DNA of 64,000 bases from Aminobacter sp039907765 (GTDB lineage: Bacteria > Pseudomonadota > Alphaproteobacteria > Rhizobiales > Rhizobiaceae): positions 186,001 through 250,000 of the forward strand of contig NZ_JARDJI010000005.1 in NCBI RefSeq assembly GCF_039907765.1. Reading direction: 5' to 3'. The position numbers were made by a program, and so were the translations under genes. Shown here one piece after another: positions 46,836-55,499 of this stretch; position 1 is the first letter of the stretch, and each line of letters opens with the position of its first letter. The notes beneath the pieces were generated by a model that saw only the letters and a list, made by a program, of their open reading frames with translations, did no database searches and was not told the origin of the DNA.

Positions 46836-46960
46836 AATTCGCAGTCGTTGAACAGCGTATATCTGGAGCGACGACATAAACGTGCCGGAATTTCGTCCTC
46901 AAAATGACGGACTATTCTTGAACCTGAGGCCACGGGTCGGGCCTCGGAGCGAATCAAGAC

Positions 46961-47941
46961 ATGCGCAGGCGGTATTTCTTCCTTCTGACCTTCCTTGCCG
47001 CTGGCGGCGCCATCTATCTCAACAACAGTTCGCTGCTTTCGGGCCGGCCCGCCGGCAAGCCCGTGATCCTCGCCCATCGCGGGCTCGCGCAGGAGTTCGA
47101 GCGGGCCGGCCTGACCGCCGAGACCTGCACCGCCAAGAGGATGCTGCCGCCGCGCCACGACTATCTCGAGAACACGCTCGCCTCGATGGAGGCGGCATTT
47201 GCCCTCGGCGCCGACGTTCTGGAGCTCGACGTGCAGCCCACCACCGACGGCCAGTTCGCCGTTTTCCACGACTGGACCGTAGACTGCCGCACCGAAGGCA
47301 GCGGCCGGACCCGTGACCTTTCCATGGCAGCGCTCAGGCAGCTCGACGTGGGCTACGGCTACACGGCGGATGGCGGCAAGACCTTCCCCTTCCGCGGCAA
47401 GGGCATGGGCCTGATGCCGTCGCTCGACGAGGTTTTTTCGCGCTTCCCCGACCAGCGCTTCCACATCAACCTCAAGAGCAACGATCCGGCGGAAGGCAAG
47501 GCCCTTGCGGCCTATCTCTCGACGCTTCCGGCCGAACGGCGTGCAGCCCTCGCCGTCGTCGGCGGCGACGCCCCGGTCCGGGCAATCAAGGAAGCCTTGC
47601 CCGGCATGCGCGCCGTCAGCAAAGAATCGCTGATGAGATGCCTGTTGCGCTACGAGGGCCTGGGCTGGACCGGCTATGTGCCGGATGCCTGCCGCGGCAC
47701 CGCCCTGCTCGTCCCGGTCAACGTCGCGCCCTGGCTCTGGGGCTGGCCAGACCGCTTCCTCGACCGCATGGAGAGCGTCGGCACCAGCGTCTATCTGCTC
47801 GGGCCCTATGGCGGCGGTGGCTTCTCGGACGGCATCGACGACCCGGCCACCGTCGACCGGCTGCCCGCGGGCTACTCGGGCGGCATTTCGACCGATCAGC
47901 TGGACGCGATCGCCCCCGCCGTCGCCAGGCGGGAGCTCTGA
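46961..47941 (+). CDS. Glycerophosphodiester phosphodiesterase family protein
   Basis: This enzyme hydrolyses deacylated phospholipids to an alcohol and glycerol-3-phosphate. A 326-residue protein with an N-terminal hydrophobic anchor or signal (YFFLLTFLAAGGAIYL, residues 5-20) and a TIM-barrel GDPD domain. HRG at residues 40-42 starts the catalytic set, with LENTLASMEAAFALGADVLE, LDVQPTTDGQFAVFHDW (Glu, Asp and His ligands) following. FHINLKSNDP supplies a further conserved strand. It is a plus-strand neighbour of cfa, 125 bp downstream, so both may act on membrane lipids. Confidence 0.9.
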   Translation: MRRRYFFLLTFLAAGGAIYLNNSSLLSGRPAGKPVILAHRGLAQEFERAGLTAETCTAKRMLPPRHDYLENTLASMEAAFALGADVLELDVQPTTDGQFAVFHDWTVDCRTEGSGRTRDLSMAALRQLDVGYGYTADGGKTFPFRGKGMGLMPSLDEVFSRFPDQRFHINLKSNDPAEGKALAAYLSTLPAERRAALAVVGGDAPVRAIKEALPGMRAVSKESLMRCLLRYEGLGWTGYVPDACRGTALLVPVNVAPWLWGWPDRFLDRMESVGTSVYLLGPYGGGGFSDGIDDPATVDRLPAGYSGGISTDQLDAIAPAVARREL

Positions 47942-48005
47942 GGAACTTGTAGGGAGCGGCCGGCATGGCGCGACCGCCCCGAGGTGGGTCGAGGAAGCGG
48001 TCCGG

Positions 48006-49982
48006 TCAGAGGGTTATGCGATACTTCGCAAAACCCTCGGCGCCCTCGCCGGCCTGCTCGATCCTCACGGCCTTGATCTCGGCGAGGTGCTCCTTCGCCT
48101 TCGGGCCGGTCTCGAAGATCACCGAAGCACCCTGCACGGGCGCAAACGACCAGTTCGAGTCGGCCGACGGATTGATCGTGCCCTGGTCGACGATGTAGCG
48201 CACGATGACGTCGCGGTTGGTGTCGGGCGCTTCGAATATCACCTTCGAGGCATTGATCTCGGGGAAGTTGCCCCCGCCCCCGGCCCGGTAGTTGTTGGTC
48301 GCGACGACGAATTTTGCCGCCGGATCAATCGGTTTTCCTCCGAACATCAAGTCGACGATGCGGTTGGAGCCGGCATTCAGCACGGTGCCCTTGGAATCAT
48401 ATTTGGGCGGTTGGGCCAGGTCGACCCTGTAGGTGACGCCGTCGATGACGTCGAAATTGTAGGACGGGAAGTCGGCATTGATCAGCGGCTGGTCCGCCTT
48501 GCCCGGCTCCACCTTATTGAAGATGCCGGCCGACATCTCGAGCCATTCCTTCACCTGCGCGCCGGTGATCGCCACAGCCTGGACCGTGTTGGGATAGAGG
48601 TAGAGGTCGGCGACATTCTTGATCGCCACGTCGCCAGCCGGCACATCGGTGTAGTAGTCCGGCCCGCCGCGTCCGCCGGACTTGAACGGCGCCGCGGCCG
48701 AGAGTACCGGCAGGTCCTTGTGCTCGGTGTCCTTCAGCATGTCCTTGATGTACCAGGTCTGCGCCTGGCTCACGATCTGCACCGACGGATCGTCGGCGAC
48801 CAGCGCGAAGTAGGAGTAGAGCGGCGCCGACGTCTTGCCCACAGGCGTACGCACATAGGCGATCGTCGCCTCGTGCTCCTCCTTCACCGCCGCCTCGACC
48901 GAAGCCCGGCTTTCCACCGTCGGCATAACCTTCTTGTCGACGCGCTTGAAGATCGGCCGCGCCTCGCTGGTCGAACTGACCACCTTCCAGGCATTGCCGT
49001 CGCGCTCCAGCATCAGGTCGATCAGGCCGAGATGCGATCCCCAGAACCCGCCCATCACGCCCGGCTTGCCGTTGATCGTGCCCTTGGCGTTGTCGACGCC
49101 GGCAACGCCCTCGAATTTGGGGCCGGGGAAATCGAGATGGCTGTGGCCGGTGACGATGGCGTCGATACCATCCACTCCTGCGAGCAGGATCGACGCGTTC
49201 TCCAGATTGTCGCCGGCAGCCGGCGTGCCCATGCCCGAGTGAGCCAGCGCGATGATGATGTCGGCGCCCTCCTCCTTCATCTGCGGCACCCAGGCCTGGG
49301 CGGTCTTGACGATGTCGCGGGTCATCGCCTTGCCGCTTAGATGCTTGGCGTCCCAGGTCATCACCTGGGGCGGCACGAAGCCGATCAGGCCGATGCGGAT
49401 CGGCTGCTCGGCGCCCGCGCCGTCCTTCAGCTTCTTGTCGACGATGACATAGGGCTTCAGGAACAGCTCGTCCTTGGTGGCGTCGGCGGCGAGCTGGCCC
49501 TTGGTCAGGTTGGCGCAGACGAAGGGGAAACTGGCGCCGTTGAGCACCTTGAACATGTAGTCCAGGCCATAGTTGAACTCGTGGTTGCCGAGCGTCGAAC
49601 AATCGTAGCCCAGCGTGTTCATCGCCTTGATGATCGGGTGTATGTCGCCGTCCTTCATGCCGCGCTGATAGGCCATGAAGTCGCCCATCGGGTTGCCCTG
49701 CAGGAAGTCGCCATTGTCGAGGAGCAGAGAGTTGGTGGCCTCGGCCCGGATGGAGTCGATGATCGATGCGGTCCTGGCCACGCCCATCGTGTCGTTCGGC
49801 TTGTCGGCGTAATAGTCGTAGGGGAAGACGTGGACGTGGAGGTCGGTCGTTTCCATGATCCTGAGATGCGCCTGTTTGGCCTGCGCGCGCGCCGAGAATG
49901 GATGCATCATCACGATCGCGCCGGCGGCCGCAGAGCCGGCAAGGAAAGAACGGCGAGAAATCGGGTGAAGCATGTTGGACAT
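48006..49982 (-). CDS. cpdB: Tat-exported 2',3'-cyclic-nucleotide 2'-phosphodiesterase/3'-nucleotidase
   Basis: This periplasmic enzyme converts 2',3'-cyclic nucleotides to nucleosides for scavenging. From ATG 49982 (GGAG 11 bases upstream) it has 658 residues. A twin-arginine signal (ISRRSFLAGSAAAGAIVMM) comes first. The calcineurin-like metallophosphatase domain has METTDLHVHVFPYDYYAD, DNGDFLQGNP, LGNHEFNYG and TGHSHLDFPG. The C-terminal 5'-nucleotidase domain follows. It is a lone gene convergent with the GDPD gene. The Tat rather than Sec signal is normal for the alphaproteobacterial form. Confidence 0.93.
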   Translation of the reverse strand: MSNMLHPISRRSFLAGSAAAGAIVMMHPFSARAQAKQAHLRIMETTDLHVHVFPYDYYADKPNDTMGVARTASIIDSIRAEATNSLLLDNGDFLQGNPMGDFMAYQRGMKDGDIHPIIKAMNTLGYDCSTLGNHEFNYGLDYMFKVLNGASFPFVCANLTKGQLAADATKDELFLKPYVIVDKKLKDGAGAEQPIRIGLIGFVPPQVMTWDAKHLSGKAMTRDIVKTAQAWVPQMKEEGADIIIALAHSGMGTPAAGDNLENASILLAGVDGIDAIVTGHSHLDFPGPKFEGVAGVDNAKGTINGKPGVMGGFWGSHLGLIDLMLERDGNAWKVVSSTSEARPIFKRVDKKVMPTVESRASVEAAVKEEHEATIAYVRTPVGKTSAPLYSYFALVADDPSVQIVSQAQTWYIKDMLKDTEHKDLPVLSAAAPFKSGGRGGPDYYTDVPAGDVAIKNVADLYLYPNTVQAVAITGAQVKEWLEMSAGIFNKVEPGKADQPLINADFPSYNFDVIDGVTYRVDLAQPPKYDSKGTVLNAGSNRIVDLMFGGKPIDPAAKFVVATNNYRAGGGGNFPEINASKVIFEAPDTNRDVIVRYIVDQGTINPSADSNWSFAPVQGASVIFETGPKAKEHLAEIKAVRIEQAGEGAEGFAKYRITL

Positions 49983-50168
49983 TTTCACTCTCCAGAGGAA
50001 ATGAACTGACAGTATTCAGCCGGCGTAAGAAAGATGAAATCTTGCGCCAATTTCAGCGCAAGTCCAGCGGCTCGATGTAACAGCCCCGTGACGAGCCCTA
50101 GGGAATGGATTGGTCCAGCGAGGCCGACCCAGCTATGCACCGCGGGCCGCTCATCGTCCCGAAAGTTT

Positions 50169-50642
50169 TCAGGCCAGGTCCGGACGCATGCCCATGGCGG
50201 TGCGGTCGATCACTTCGCGCAGCGCGAAGGACGAGTTGATCTTGGTGACGTGCGGCATCGCCGAAAGCCACTCCTTGTGGATGCGTTCGTAGTCGGGCAG
50301 GTCGCGTGCGGCGATGCGCAGGATGTAGTCGTATTCGCCCGACATCAGGTGGCAGGAGAGGATGTTGGGGCAGCGCTTCACCGCCACCTCGAACTCGCTC
50401 AGCGTCTTCTCGAACTGGCCGGACAGCGATATGTGGACGATCACCGTCATCTGGTGGCCGAGCGCAGCGTTCGAAAGCCTGGCGTGATAGCCGCTGATGA
50501 TGCCCGACTTCTCCAGGTTGTCGAGACGGCGCGAACAGGCCGACTGGGACAGGCCGACCTTCTCGGCCAGCGCCGCATTGGGCATGCGGCCATCCTTCTG
50601 GAGCGAGTCCAGAATGGCGATATCAATCCTGTCCAGCGGCAT
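50169..50642 (-). CDS. Lrp/AsnC-family regulator (probable regulator of ald)
   Basis: A 157-residue feast/famine regulator. The N-terminal HTH (ILDSLQKDGRMPNAALAEKV, GLSQSACSRRLDNLEKSG) and C-terminal RAM ligand domain (VHISLSGQFEKTLSEFEVAV, LMSGEYDYILRIAARDL) are complete. It is divergent from alanine dehydrogenase with a 154-bp shared spacer, the usual layout for an AldR-type activator responding to alanine. The regulatory link is inferred from this position. Confidence 0.9.
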   Translation of the reverse strand: MPLDRIDIAILDSLQKDGRMPNAALAEKVGLSQSACSRRLDNLEKSGIISGYHARLSNAALGHQMTVIVHISLSGQFEKTLSEFEVAVKRCPNILSCHLMSGEYDYILRIAARDLPDYERIHKEWLSAMPHVTKINSSFALREVIDRTAMGMRPDLA

Positions 50643-50796
50643 TCTTCGAATTTCCTTCGATATTTACAGCGAACGACGCAAGGATTATCGAACGCAGCCA
50701 GCATGCGCAACTCATTTCGCAAACATATTCGAGCCGATTCGTGATTCACTTCCTACATAGGGAACAAGAGCCTGAACGGCTGCGGAGGAGCGAGAA

Positions 50797-51912
50797 ATGC
50801 GTGTTGGTTGCCCCAAGGAAATCAAGAACCACGAGTACCGCGTCGGACTGACCCCCGGCTCGGTCCGCGAATATGTCGCCCACGGCCATGAAGTGCTGAT
50901 CGAGACCGGCGCGGGTGCCGGCATCGGCGCCGACGACAACGCCTACCGCGGGGCCGGCGCGCATATTGCCAAGACGGCGGAGGAGGTCTTCACCCGCTCC
51001 GACATGATCGTGAAGGTCAAGGAACCCCAGCCCAAGGAATGGGCGCAGCTGCGCGACGGTCAGATCCTCTACACCTACCTGCACCTCGCTCCCGACCCTG
51101 ATCAGACCAGGGGGCTGCTCGCCTCCGGGGTCACGGCGGTCGCCTACGAAACGGTGACCGACGACCGCGGCGGCCTGCCGCTGCTGGCCCCGATGTCGGA
51201 AGTTGCTGGAAGGCTGTCGATCCAGGCGGGCGCCACCGCCCTGCAGAAGGCCAATGGCGGCCGCGGCGTGCTGCTCGGCGGCGTGCCAGGCGTGCTGCCA
51301 GGCAAGGTCGCGGTGATCGGCGGCGGCGTCGTCGGCCTGCATGCCGCCCGCATGGCTGCCGGGCTCGGTGCCGACGTTTCCATCATCGACCGTTCGATCC
51401 CGCGACTGCGCCAGCTGGACGACCTCTTCGGCGGCCGCGTCCATACCCGCTATTCGACGGTCGAGGCCCTGGAGGAAGAGTGCTTCTCGGCCGACATCAT
51501 CGTCGGCGCAGTCCTCATCCCGGGAGCTGCGGCGCCGAAGCTCGTCAGCCGCGAGATGCTCTCGGGCATGAAGAAGGGCGCGGTGCTGGTCGACGTCGCC
51601 ATCGACCAGGGCGGCTGCTTCGAAACCTCGCACGCCACGACCCACGCCGATCCGACCTACGAGGTCGACGGCATCATCCACTACTGCGTAGCCAACATGC
51701 CGGGTGCGGTGCCGGTGACCTCGGCGCACGCGCTCAACAACGCCACGCTGCACTACGGCCTGGCGCTCGCCGACCGCGGCCTCAAGGCACTCGCAGACGA
51801 ACCGCATCTGCGCAACGGGCTCAACGTGCATCGCGGGCGGATCACCAACCGCGCCGTCGCCGAGGCCCTCGGCTACGAGATGGTCGACGCCAAGGCCGCA
51901 CTGGCGGCCTGA
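50797..51912 (+). CDS. ald: Alanine dehydrogenase
   Basis: This enzyme interconverts alanine and pyruvate plus ammonium with NAD. It has 371 residues starting MRVGCPKEIKNHEYRVGLTP, the family start. The catalytic lysine lies in MIVKVKEPQ and the histidine in YTYLHLAPD. The NAD-binding glycine motif is VAVIGGGVVGLHAARMAAGL. The start has GGAGGAG upstream. It is divergent from an Lrp-type regulator and followed by a strong terminator. Confidence 0.96.
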   Translation: MRVGCPKEIKNHEYRVGLTPGSVREYVAHGHEVLIETGAGAGIGADDNAYRGAGAHIAKTAEEVFTRSDMIVKVKEPQPKEWAQLRDGQILYTYLHLAPDPDQTRGLLASGVTAVAYETVTDDRGGLPLLAPMSEVAGRLSIQAGATALQKANGGRGVLLGGVPGVLPGKVAVIGGGVVGLHAARMAAGLGADVSIIDRSIPRLRQLDDLFGGRVHTRYSTVEALEEECFSADIIVGAVLIPGAAAPKLVSREMLSGMKKGAVLVDVAIDQGGCFETSHATTHADPTYEVDGIIHYCVANMPGAVPVTSAHALNNATLHYGLALADRGLKALADEPHLRNGLNVHRGRITNRAVAEALGYEMVDAKAALAA

Positions 51913-51936
51913 GTCGCGTCCACGACACCTTCGAAC

Positions 51937-51969
51937 GCCCGCCGCAGCGATGCGGCGGGCTTTCGTTTT
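51937..51969 (+). terminator. Rho-independent terminator of ald
   Basis: A 10-bp perfect stem GCCCGCCGCA/TGCGGCGGGC with a GCGA loop, followed by TTTCGTTTT, 24 bp after the stop codon. Confidence 0.92.
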
Positions 51970-51975
51970 GTTCGG

Positions 51976-52455
51976 TCAGGCCTCCGCTGCCAACTCGATC
52001 CGGCACTGATAGCAATTGTTCCTGGCCGAGCGCATGTGCACGTAGGCGACGTCGGGCAGCGCCAGCAATTCGTGGGCCTTCGCGACGATCTCCGGCGTCG
52101 GCGTTACCGCCCCGGTGCCATAGACGATGCGATCGTTGGCACCGTAGCCGCGCAGGATGTAGTCGCGGGTCTCCTTGAACAGTTCGGGAAGATCGGCGGT
52201 GTCGTCTGCGCGCGCGCACTCCTCCGCATGGAGGAAGATCGGGCCGGTTTCCGCATAGGGCTGCAACGCTGGAAACGGCCGGTAGGCGAGAATGAGATAC
52301 GGCTCGCCCGCGGCCACGTTCTTCAGGCAGTGGCGGCAGGGCACGCCGTCGCCATCGGAAAGGCGGCACTCCGGGACCATGCCGTAGGCATCGAACGCCC
52401 CTCGCTGCAGCGCTCTCACGTCGTCGGTGGGCAAGGCCTTAAATTTCAGGGTCAT
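51976..52455 (-). CDS. DUF1203-family protein
   Basis: A 159-residue protein beginning MTLKFKALPTDDVRALQRGA. It has six cysteines, in PCRHCLKNVAAGEPYLIL, EECARA, NNCYQCRIEL and ECRLSDG, whose CxxC pairs resemble a zinc site. GPIFLHAEECAR is the hallmark block of DUF1203, a family seen in proteobacteria with no known activity. It is convergent with ald and stands alone. Confidence 0.83.
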   Translation of the reverse strand: MTLKFKALPTDDVRALQRGAFDAYGMVPECRLSDGDGVPCRHCLKNVAAGEPYLILAYRPFPALQPYAETGPIFLHAEECARADDTADLPELFKETRDYILRGYGANDRIVYGTGAVTPTPEIVAKAHELLALPDVAYVHMRSARNNCYQCRIELAAEA

Positions 52456-52600
52456 GGCGGCAGTCCTCTTGGTGCGATCCCGGCAAGCTAGGCCGAGCCC
52501 AAGGGGGCGCCCACCCGATTCCCGCTAGACCGACAGGGTTTCATCCATCAGCGCATCCAGCACCCGCACCTACCACTCTGATCGTCATCTCGCCCCGATA

Positions 52601-52631
52601 TGAATAAAGCCCGGCTTTGGCAAGCCGGGCT
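52601..52631 (-). terminator. Rho-independent terminator of the OmpA-like gene
   Basis: On the minus strand a 10-bp perfect stem AGCCCGGCTT/AAGCCGGGCT with a 4-base loop is followed by TTTATTCA. It lies 24 bp after the stop codon at 52656. Confidence 0.85.
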
Positions 52632-52655
52632 CCAAGCGGATCGAACCGTTCCGCG

Positions 52656-53213
52656 TCAGCGGATGAAGTCGTCGAAGCGGCGCAGGGTCACGCGCCGATT
52701 GCGCCAGTTCTCGTTCTGGGTCGGCACCAGCAGGAACTCCTCGCCGTAACCGACGGTCTCGAGTGCGTAGCCCGGAATGCCGAACTCCCGTACCAGCGTC
52801 CGCCTGAGCGAGGCGGCGCGGCGCTCGGAAAGCGCCTGGTTGGACGCAAACGAGCCCACGGCGTCGGTATGACCCTCGATCAGCACGCGCGTTTCGGGGT
52901 CGCGGCGCAGGATGCGATTGAGGGCATTGGCGATGTTCTCGACCTTGCCGTATTGCGAATAGGGAATCTCGGCCGAGCCGAAGGCGAAGTTGATCGACTG
53001 GATGTCGATCGAGGGCGCCATGCGGCGCAGGTCCGGCCGGCGCTTGAACTCGCGTATGGTCACGCGCTGGTTCGGCTTGAGCTTGACCGTCGGCGCTGCC
53101 TCGAGCTGGCGCTCGATCTGTGCCGCCGAAGGCGTGGTCGCCTGGGCGGCGGCAAAGGATGGCACGGCGATCAAGGCAATCAGCGCAGCTGCCAAGGTGC
53201 GGCGGTTCAGCAT
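52656..53213 (-). CDS. OmpA-family periplasmic protein
   Basis: A 185-residue protein from ATG 53213, with AGGAG 9-13 bases upstream. A Sec signal peptide (RRTLAAALIALIAVPSFAAA, cleaved near AAAQ) precedes a linker. The C-terminal OmpA-like domain is VLIEGHTDAVGSFASNQALS, RRAASLRRTLVREFGIP and VGYGEEFLLVPT, which binds peptidoglycan in relatives. There is no beta-barrel and no lipobox, so it is probably soluble and wall-bound. A second OmpA-domain protein, a lipoprotein, is at 33621. Confidence 0.88.
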   Translation of the reverse strand: MLNRRTLAAALIALIAVPSFAAAQATTPSAAQIERQLEAAPTVKLKPNQRVTIREFKRRPDLRRMAPSIDIQSINFAFGSAEIPYSQYGKVENIANALNRILRRDPETRVLIEGHTDAVGSFASNQALSERRAASLRRTLVREFGIPGYALETVGYGEEFLLVPTQNENWRNRRVTLRRFDDFIR

Positions 53214-53321
53214 CAATTATTCTCCTGTCAATTCGACATGAAGTCGAACCCAATGGCCGGGAAGATGCAACAAGCAACCTGAAGATGCGATGAACGGACG
53301 GTTCAGACTAGGTTGGCGCCG

Positions 53322-53885
53322 TTATTCACGCATCACGCTTGCCGCGCGTTCCGCAAAGGTCATCGTCCGCACGTTTTCGGATTTCTGCGCCACCGGCGAA
53401 AATCCCATCTTCTGGTAGAGCGGCAAGGCGGCGGGATGGTCCAGCGTGCAGGTCTGCACCGAGACCTTGCGCGGCCTATAGGACCAGGCGGCGGCGATCG
53501 CCGCCCCGAGGAACCAGCGCCCGAGCCCCTGCCCCGTGGCGTGATCCATCAGACCGAAATAGGCAAGCTCCACTTCCTCCGGCAAATGCGGCTTGAGGTC
53601 GAAGAAGCCCGCCGGCGCGCCATCCAGGTAGAGCACCCTGATGTCGCGGTCTTCGCGGTGCAGGCCGGCGGCGAGTTCCTCGTCGTCGAGCCGCAGGATG
53701 TTGACCCAGTGCCATCTGCGCCCGACGCGGTCCGCCAGGTAGCGATAGTAGTGCAACGGTATGTCGCGTGTCCTGAGCAGGGCGATCTGGCGATTGACCG
53801 GCAGCGGCGGCTGATAGGCCGGCGGCACGTGCATTTCCAGGAAGGTCACCGTGACCGGTATGATCTCGCTGCGGCCGGCCGGCAT
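53322..53885 (-). CDS. GNAT-family N-acetyltransferase
   Basis: An acetyl-CoA-dependent transferase with an unassigned substrate. From ATG 53885 it has 187 residues. The acetyl-CoA-binding segment is GQGLGRWFLGAAIAAAW (motif A, QGxGxG type). The C-terminal VSVQTCTLDHPAALPLYQKM then GFSPVA is a typical GNAT motif B. The start lies 2 bp after the sseA stop, so the gene is translationally coupled to sseA as the last gene of the cysK-alaX-sseA-GNAT run. Confidence 0.85.
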   Translation of the reverse strand: MPAGRSEIIPVTVTFLEMHVPPAYQPPLPVNRQIALLRTRDIPLHYYRYLADRVGRRWHWVNILRLDDEELAAGLHREDRDIRVLYLDGAPAGFFDLKPHLPEEVELAYFGLMDHATGQGLGRWFLGAAIAAAWSYRPRKVSVQTCTLDHPAALPLYQKMGFSPVAQKSENVRTMTFAERAASVMRE

Positions 53886-53887
53886 GG

Positions 53888-54739
53888 TCACGCCTTGCCC
53901 GTGGCCACCGGCGTGTCGGACAAGCCTCCCCATTCGGTCCATGAGCCGTCATAGAGGCGGTTGTCGCCGTGACCGAGCGACTGCAGGGCGAGCGTGATGA
54001 CGGCTGCCGTCACGCCCGAACCGCAGGTGGTGACGACGGGCTTGGACAGGTCCAGCCCCGCCGCCTCCAGCGTCGACTTCAGGCGGTCGAGGGGAAGCAG
54101 TTCGCCATTCTCCGAGAGCGATGCCGACGGCACGTTGCGCGCCCCCGGCATGTGCCCGGAGCGCAGGCCCGCGCGCGGTTCGGGATCGCGGCCTTCGAAG
54201 CGTCCCGCGGAACGGGCGTCCGCCACCTGAGCGGCGCCGGAACGGACGATCTCGCGCATCTCGGCCAGCGACACGACTTTTGAAGCATCGTAGTCGACGT
54301 GGAAGACGTTCGGCGCGGTTTTCGTCGGCTGGGAGGTCACCGGACGGCCATCGGCCTTCCAGCGATCGAAGCCGCCATCCAGGATGTAGACCTGGAACAC
54401 GCCCATGATGCGGAACATCCACCAGACCCGCGGAGCCGCAAGGAACCCCGGCCCGTCGTAGATGACGATCGTGTCGTCGGCCGATATGCCCATCGAGCCC
54501 GCGTGGCGTGCAAACAGCGCTGGCGACGGCAGCATGTGGGGCAGCGCCGAATCGAGATCGCAAACGAGATCGAGGTCGAAGAACACCGAGCCGGGAATGT
54601 GTGCCGCGTCGTATTCGGCGCGCGCGTCGCGCTTTTGCGCCGGCAGATACCAGGATGCATCGACGATCGACAGGCCCGGCGTGCCCAGCCGCTCCTCCAG
54701 CCAGTCCGCGTCAATGACGAAAGCGCTCTTCTCGCCCAT
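53888..54739 (-). CDS. sseA: 3-mercaptopyruvate sulfurtransferase
   Basis: This enzyme transfers sulfur from 3-mercaptopyruvate to thiols or cyanide. From ATG 54739, with AGGAG 6-7 bases upstream, it has 283 residues in two rhodanese domains. The active-site cysteine loop TTCGSGVTAAV lies in the second domain; the CGSG(V/I)T form distinguishes MST from thiosulfate sulfurtransferase. RDARAEYDAAHIPGSVFFD is the first-domain block. It starts 13 bp after the alaX stop and is followed by the GNAT gene after 2 bp. Confidence 0.93.
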   Translation of the reverse strand: MGEKSAFVIDADWLEERLGTPGLSIVDASWYLPAQKRDARAEYDAAHIPGSVFFDLDLVCDLDSALPHMLPSPALFARHAGSMGISADDTIVIYDGPGFLAAPRVWWMFRIMGVFQVYILDGGFDRWKADGRPVTSQPTKTAPNVFHVDYDASKVVSLAEMREIVRSGAAQVADARSAGRFEGRDPEPRAGLRSGHMPGARNVPSASLSENGELLPLDRLKSTLEAAGLDLSKPVVTTCGSGVTAAVITLALQSLGHGDNRLYDGSWTEWGGLSDTPVATGKA

Positions 54740-54752
54740 GGGAGGCTCCTGC

Positions 54753-55499
54753 TCAGTTGGCGGGCATCGCGCCGAAGCGGATGCGGAAGCGGCGGTTTTC
54801 CCGCCCTTTCTTCTCGATCTTGCCGATGTGGATCTCGCCGATCTCGGCAGTTCGTGCGACATGGGTGCCGCCGCAGGGCTGGCTGTCGACCGAGGCATCG
54901 TCGCCGATGCAGACCAGCCTGATCCGTCCGGTACCCGAGGGCGGCCGCACGTTTTTCGACTTGACCAGGGTCGGATTGGCGGCCAGCTCTTCCTCCGATA
55001 TCCAGCGCGTGTAGATCGGATGGTCGGCCCTGACGAGGGCCATCAGTTGCTCGGTCACCGCCTCCTTGTTGAAGCCGGCATCGGGAATGTCGAAATCGAC
55101 GCGCGAATCGTCCTCTCCGACGGCGGCGCCGGTGATCGGATAGGGGCAGACGACGGTGAGCAGGTGACAGGCCGCGTGCATGCGCATCAGAAGGAGGCGG
55201 CGCGGCCAGTCGATCGCCAGCTTCAGCCGTTCGCCGATCTCTGGAACCGGTTGCTCCGTCCCCGGCACATGGATGATCTCGTCCTTGTGCTCGCCGGTGA
55301 TGGTCGCGGCCACGGCGATCGGACTGCCGTCCTCGCGCAGCATCGTTCCGGTGTCGCCCGGCTGGCCGCCGGACGTCGCGTAGAAGATCGTGCGGTCCAA
55401 GATGATGCCGCCACGGTCGTTGACCGCGAGCACCTGGGCCGCAGACTCGCGCAGATAGGAATCGTCGCGGAACATCGCCTCGGTGGAATATGCCATCAT
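54753..55499 (-). CDS. Stand-alone alanyl-tRNA editing protein (AlaX)
   Basis: This trans-editing enzyme removes serine or glycine wrongly attached to tRNA-Ala. It has 248 residues from ATG 55499 (an adjacent ATG at 55496 is also possible). The AlaRS-type glycine-rich start is FYATSGGQPGDTGTM. Zinc ligands are in RMHAACHLL (HxxxH) and QPCGGTHVARTAE (CxxxH). The ATG overlaps the cysK stop (ATGA), so it is translated with cysteine synthase, an unusual pairing. Confidence 0.9.
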   Translation of the reverse strand: MMAYSTEAMFRDDSYLRESAAQVLAVNDRGGIILDRTIFYATSGGQPGDTGTMLREDGSPIAVAATITGEHKDEIIHVPGTEQPVPEIGERLKLAIDWPRRLLLMRMHAACHLLTVVCPYPITGAAVGEDDSRVDFDIPDAGFNKEAVTEQLMALVRADHPIYTRWISEEELAANPTLVKSKNVRPPSGTGRIRLVCIGDDASVDSQPCGGTHVARTAEIGEIHIGKIEKKGRENRRFRIRFGAMPAN